Shown here: positions 41,292 through 43,992 of the stretch, piece after piece
How the letters are laid out: each line of letters begins with the position of its first letter
How positions within the stretch are numbered: the first letter of the stretch is position 1
Assembly: GCA_963619325.1 (NCBI GenBank)
Contig: CAVEVQ010000021.1
Span: 1 to 43,992 of the forward strand
DNA from: UBA1181 sp963619325
Lineage (GTDB): Bacteria > Bacteroidota > Bacteroidia > Bacteroidales > Paludibacteraceae
Direction of reading: 5' to 3'
DNA: 43,992 nucleotides
Made by a program: the position numbers and the translations under genes
The notes under the pieces: generated by a model
Databases searched by the model: none
Told to the model about the DNA's origin: nothing
Seen by the model: the letters and a program-made list of their open reading frames with translations, nothing else

Positions 41292-42197
41292 TTAGTTCCA
41301 GCGATCAATGCGTCTACGTAGAATGTTGGTTTCACGAAGGGTGCGTATGAACTCTTTGATGGCTTTTTTGTGATAACTGTTTTTTAGAAGATGAAAAGCA
41401 CCACGCATTTTAGCGTGAGGAGAACTAAAAGGAATTGCCTTTATTCCATCATAGTCTTCTGATGCGGATTTTGAAAGCACCGTGATGTACTGACCTTGAA
41501 CAACCAAGCGAACGATAGGTGTTACTAAGTTCATCTCCATGCGAATGTTAAGTCTGGGCTTGTTCTCTGCTTCCCAGACAGCGTCAAAAGTGTTGCGTGC
41601 TTGAAATCCAACTACGGGGAGAATCATAGGATATCGGATGATGTCTGAAATGGAAATTTCTTTTTTCGTTTGAAGAGGATGTCCTTCTTTGACAATAAGT
41701 GCCAAGGTGTCTTCGTAGAGCAAATGCGACTCAATGTTGGAGGTGTTTGTCTCCGACTGATAGGAGAGGACAAAATCAACCTCGCGTTTGTTGAGCATCT
41801 CCATCAACTCCTCCATCGTTTTATAAATGATATTAAGTTTGATCTCTGGATATTGTTTAGCAAAGTCTAATACTGCCTCGGCGGTCATGATACTGAACGA
41901 GTGTGTTATGCCAATGTTAAGTTCGCCAGTTTTCAAAGCCTTGAGGTCTTCTATGCGGTGAACGCAATTTTCTGTCTGTAGTAAAACTTCGCGGGCGTAT
42001 GGAAGCAATTCTTCACCTGCCTCGGTAAGTGAGACTTCGTGGGTGTTTCGGATAAAAAGCGGAATGTCCAACTCATCTTCCAATTGGCGGATGCTCTGCG
42101 AAAATGTGCTTTGTGTAACGCATACTAACTTGGCCGCTTCCGAGAAATTAAGGGTTTCAGCTGCTTTGACAAATGCTCTTAGTTGACGTATATCCAT
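41292..42197 (-). CDS. LysR-type transcriptional regulator
   Basis: A 301-residue regulator. The winged helix-turn-helix is at 1-60 (MDIRQLRAFVKAAETLNFSEAAKLVCVTQSTFSQSIRQLEDEL), followed by the linker helix and the periplasmic-binding-like effector domain (GELNIGITHSFSIMTAEAVLDFAKQYPEIKLNI). The effector is unknown. The thrE gene pair lies directly upstream on the same strand with a gap of 72 bases; LysR proteins often control divergent neighbours, but here there is none, so targets cannot be guessed from context beyond the exporter. The C-terminus is basic (RRRIDRWN). Confidence 0.93.
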   Translation of the reverse strand: MDIRQLRAFVKAAETLNFSEAAKLVCVTQSTFSQSIRQLEDELDIPLFIRNTHEVSLTEAGEELLPYAREVLLQTENCVHRIEDLKALKTGELNIGITHSFSIMTAEAVLDFAKQYPEIKLNIIYKTMEELMEMLNKREVDFVLSYQSETNTSNIESHLLYEDTLALIVKEGHPLQTKKEISISDIIRYPMILPVVGFQARNTFDAVWEAENKPRLNIRMEMNLVTPIVRLVVQGQYITVLSKSASEDYDGIKAIPFSSPHAKMRGAFHLLKNSYHKKAIKEFIRTLRETNILRRRIDRWN

Positions 42198-42269
42198 TTT
42201 AATGGTAAAATCTTATACTACTATTTAAAGTTCATGTAAATGTAATGAAATCTCTTCAAATATTCGGTT

Positions 42270-42734
42270 TTATCCTTTATGGAAAAGAATACGAGGCGAT
42301 ACAATTCCAATAACTAATGAGGTTACAGCCAAAACACATGTGATGAAATTGTAGCTGAAAAGTCCGAAATAATGCTCAAAAGTAGGTATTTCATTGCTTT
42401 CAAAACATAAAATCAACGATTGGACAGATCTGTATGCATACATTCCTGGAATCATAGGGAGAAGGGCTGGAGACGATAATGTTTCGGAACGGATCTTCCA
42501 AATAGCGGAGACAGGTATCGACAACAATCCAATTCCTAATCCTGCGATTAGACTTGCGGGAACTATGTTCCAAGCCTCGTAGTTCATCAAATAGAGTCGG
42601 ATGTTATGGCCAGCAGCCGCTAAAATGGCAGATGCGGAAAATCCCTTTAAAGGAATATTGCTGATACTCCCGAAGCCTATGGCTGCAATGGCTGCGAACA
42701 AAGCGTCTTTTAAGAAGATTGTAAAAGTGTCCAT
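42270..42734 (-). CDS. Threonine/serine exporter, C-terminal half (ThrE_2/DUF3815)
   Basis: A 154-residue integral membrane protein with four to five hydrophobic segments (ALFAAIAAIGFGSISNIP, IVPASLIAGLGIGLLSIP, ALLPMIPGMYAYRSVQSLIL, FITCVLAVTSLVIGIVSP). The MIPGMYAYR motif is typical of the DUF3815 half of ThrE transporters. In this layout the exporter is split in two genes; this is the downstream one, 7 bases after the stop of the DUF1212 gene. Together they should form a complex that exports threonine and serine or related small molecules, though substrate is inferred from the family name. Confidence 0.88.
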   Translation of the reverse strand: MDTFTIFLKDALFAAIAAIGFGSISNIPLKGFSASAILAAAGHNIRLYLMNYEAWNIVPASLIAGLGIGLLSIPVSAIWKIRSETLSSPALLPMIPGMYAYRSVQSLILCFESNEIPTFEHYFGLFSYNFITCVLAVTSLVIGIVSPRILFHKG

Positions 42735-42741
42735 ATTCTTT

Positions 42742-43521
42742 CTACATAAAATGAAAGTGCATGATGATAAGTCCGATGCTTAGTCCGATAGAGAGGCAGA
42801 CGGTGAGAATGGCGGCATTGAAGAAACGACTGATTGCGCAAATATGATGTCCTGACAGCATATCGCTGATAGCGTTAATGTAGGGAATGCCAGGAACAAG
42901 GTATAGTACGCTTGTTGCTAACGCTATATCGGGCGTTCCTCCTAATTGGAAAATGTAGCCAGCACTGGCGACAATGGCAGAGAGACACGCGGCGGTGATG
43001 GTTATAATGCGAATGTCCATCTTTGTATGTTTAACAAGCAGATGTTTTAATGTGAATCCGTAGACCGTGGCTACAAAAACGATAAACATTGAAATCCAGT
43101 CTCCTCCAAAAAGATAGCAGAACGAAGCGTTAGCCGCACTCGCTAATGCTGTAACGACCCATGTCTTTAGTCGAGGCGTCGCTAAAATCTCTTTGAAAAG
43201 TTGATCAGCATCGTCTATCGATAATCGCTCTCGTTCAATCCTTTTGCTCAACTTGTTAAGACGAGTGTTGCGAGCAAAGTCTAATCCCAAAGATGGGATT
43301 TTTTGATTGATGGAGTAAGTGCTTTCTTTCTTCTCATCCCAGACGGACACATAAATATGCATTGGAAAAATCGAGGTCTCACATGTAACCTTATAGGCGT
43401 GGGTAAGCCTGTCTGTAACGTTCATTGTAAACTCTGTCGACGCACCTCCTGCCAACAAGGTTGACGAGTATCCAGAGATGAATTCACAGATTTCCTTTAT
43501 GCTTGCTTCTTTAATTGCCAT
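42742..43521 (-). CDS. Threonine/serine exporter, N-terminal half (ThrE/DUF1212)
   Basis: A 259-residue protein. Residues 1-115 are a soluble domain (EICEFISGYSSTLLAGGASTEFTMNVTDRLTHAYKV) that has a hydrolase-like character in this family; residues 120-259 contain five membrane segments, including LVPGIPYINAISDMLSGH, the conserved P-G-x-P-x-x-N motif. In actinobacteria ThrE is a single chain joining this part to the DUF3815 part; here they are separate adjacent genes. Second gene of the small-protein/ThrE unit, starting 12 bases after the 78-residue gene. Confidence 0.9.
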   Translation of the reverse strand: MAIKEASIKEICEFISGYSSTLLAGGASTEFTMNVTDRLTHAYKVTCETSIFPMHIYVSVWDEKKESTYSINQKIPSLGLDFARNTRLNKLSKRIERERLSIDDADQLFKEILATPRLKTWVVTALASAANASFCYLFGGDWISMFIVFVATVYGFTLKHLLVKHTKMDIRIITITAACLSAIVASAGYIFQLGGTPDIALATSVLYLVPGIPYINAISDMLSGHHICAISRFFNAAILTVCLSIGLSIGLIIMHFHFM

Positions 43522-43533
43522 GATGTCTGACGA

Positions 43534-43770
43534 TTAGTCTTCAAATTTCTTCATTCCTTCTTTCTCGTCGTAGGTGAAAAGATCAACGCTGTCGATGTCA
43601 AAAGAGAGGAAAGGGTGTTTTCCATCTCTCATTTTTTTCACCTTATCGTAAGAGTGAAGACCCAAGCAGATAAGAGGAACAATGATGATACATGCCCAAA
43701 TGACAAGAAACGAATATGTGTTAGACAACTCAACGAAAGTGGTAATGTTGTTGATTTCTAAAATTTCCAT
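43534..43770 (-). CDS. Small single-span membrane protein upstream of thrE genes
   Basis: A 78-residue protein I do not recognise. Residues 20-39 (SFLVIWACIIIVPLICLGLH) form one membrane span; the N-terminal 19 residues should be outside and the basic KVKKMRDGK after the span inside. The tail is acidic (SFDIDSVDLFTYDEKEG). It is the first gene of the unit, 12 bases from the DUF1212 start, with a promoter-like sequence 94 bases upstream. A real gene is supported by its position, clean start and topology. It might be an accessory of the exporter; this is inference. Confidence 0.65.
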   Translation of the reverse strand: MEILEINNITTFVELSNTYSFLVIWACIIIVPLICLGLHSYDKVKKMRDGKHPFLSFDIDSVDLFTYDEKEGMKKFED

Positions 43771-43863
43771 ATAAATTTATTTTTAGGTTATACATTAAAG
43801 ATTATCAATTCTACAATTGTAAATTATCAAAGAATTGCTAATCGCTTTTCCCTGATTGCGGTG

Positions 43864-43898
43864 CAAAGGTAAAAATGGTATTAGGCTTAGTATAGAAA
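43864..43898 (-). promoter_or_regulatory. Promoter for the small protein/thrE unit
   Basis: Minus strand: TTTC (43895-43898), 23-base spacer, TACCTTTG (43864-43871), then CACCGCAAT. The IS copy begins only about 43 bases upstream of the -33 box. A 14-base stretch (43855-43868) is identical to that at the tRNA-Leu promoter (19071-19084). Confidence 0.6.
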
Positions 43899-43940
43899 CG
43901 ATATTGAGTTGTTCCAATAATGGTATTCGGGTTTTCTAAT

Positions 43941-43992
43941 TATTGCTGTCCGCTAAAACTCAAAAGAGCATAATTATCCTGCCCGAAGCCTT
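43941..43992 (-). mobile_element. End of a second, inverted copy of the IS4-family element
   Basis: These 52 bases are the exact reverse complement of 382-433. The element continues beyond the window and its transposase would read leftward towards the thrE unit. Confidence 0.9.

Noticed and set aside
1..43992. A 43.5-kb composite transposon carried by the two inverted IS copies.
   Set aside because: The content is core genes (rho, ftsK, ligA, dapA, ribosomal proteins) in ordinary style, with no cargo or integration signature. Two unrelated insertions or an assembly end explain it better.

Overview
This window is a stretch of Bacteroidota (most likely Bacteroidales) chromosome carrying mainly housekeeping genes. 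The lineage call rests on several signals: GldB, DUF3276, DUF6913, a BFN-UVR nuclease-like protein and PorT-type barrels; a Rho factor and an FtsK with long disordered inserts; TAnnTTTG-type promoters instead of E. coli-type ones; and AT-rich start regions without clear Shine-Dalgarno sequences. The DNA is moderately AT-rich with uniform style throughout, and I see no genomic island, prophage, CRISPR array or defence locus.

Layout. 1-433 is the 3' end of an IS4-family insertion sequence. 586-6488 holds a BFN-family protein, miaA, a YbiT-type ABC-F protein, a GldB-like lipoprotein, a PUR-alpha-like protein (DUF3276) and rplU-rpmA. 6489-9596 is a leftward unit: rlmD, a membrane metallophosphoesterase and a Nim-like flavin-binding protein. 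9776-18774 is an envelope block: a giant alpha-2-macroglobulin-like protein without a recognisable thioester motif, a lipoprotein, and a beta-barrel/TSP3/OmpA fusion. A stand-alone tRNA-Leu(CAA) follows, then lptB and miaB, which are divergent and have interlocked promoters. 21601-23373 is a DXS-like thiamine diphosphate enzyme with an altered substrate pocket. 23718-34302 is a long rightward run: rho, ftsK, a lolA-like gene, trxB, ligA, DUF6913, dapA, truA. After a PorT-like barrel gene comes lepA, followed closely by a TPR protein of unknown function, a GH9 cellulase and a short-chain dehydrogenase. The right end is leftward: a LysR regulator and a two-gene threonine/serine exporter preceded by a small membrane protein.

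The last 52 bases (43941-43992) are the exact reverse complement of 382-433, so the window is bounded by two inverted copies of the same IS. This is also what an assembly broken at repeats would look like.

Functional links: miaA and miaB act in sequence on A37 of UNN-reading tRNAs, and a candidate substrate tRNA lies in the same window. Envelope biogenesis is represented by lptB, LolA, GldB, OmpA and PorT-like proteins. The secreted GH9 enzyme suggests exposure to plant beta-glucan, as in a gut or rumen. No wholly new system is evident; the most unusual items are the thioester-less macroglobulin, the divergent DXS paralogue, the unknown TPR protein tied to a cellulase, and the small protein ahead of the exporter.
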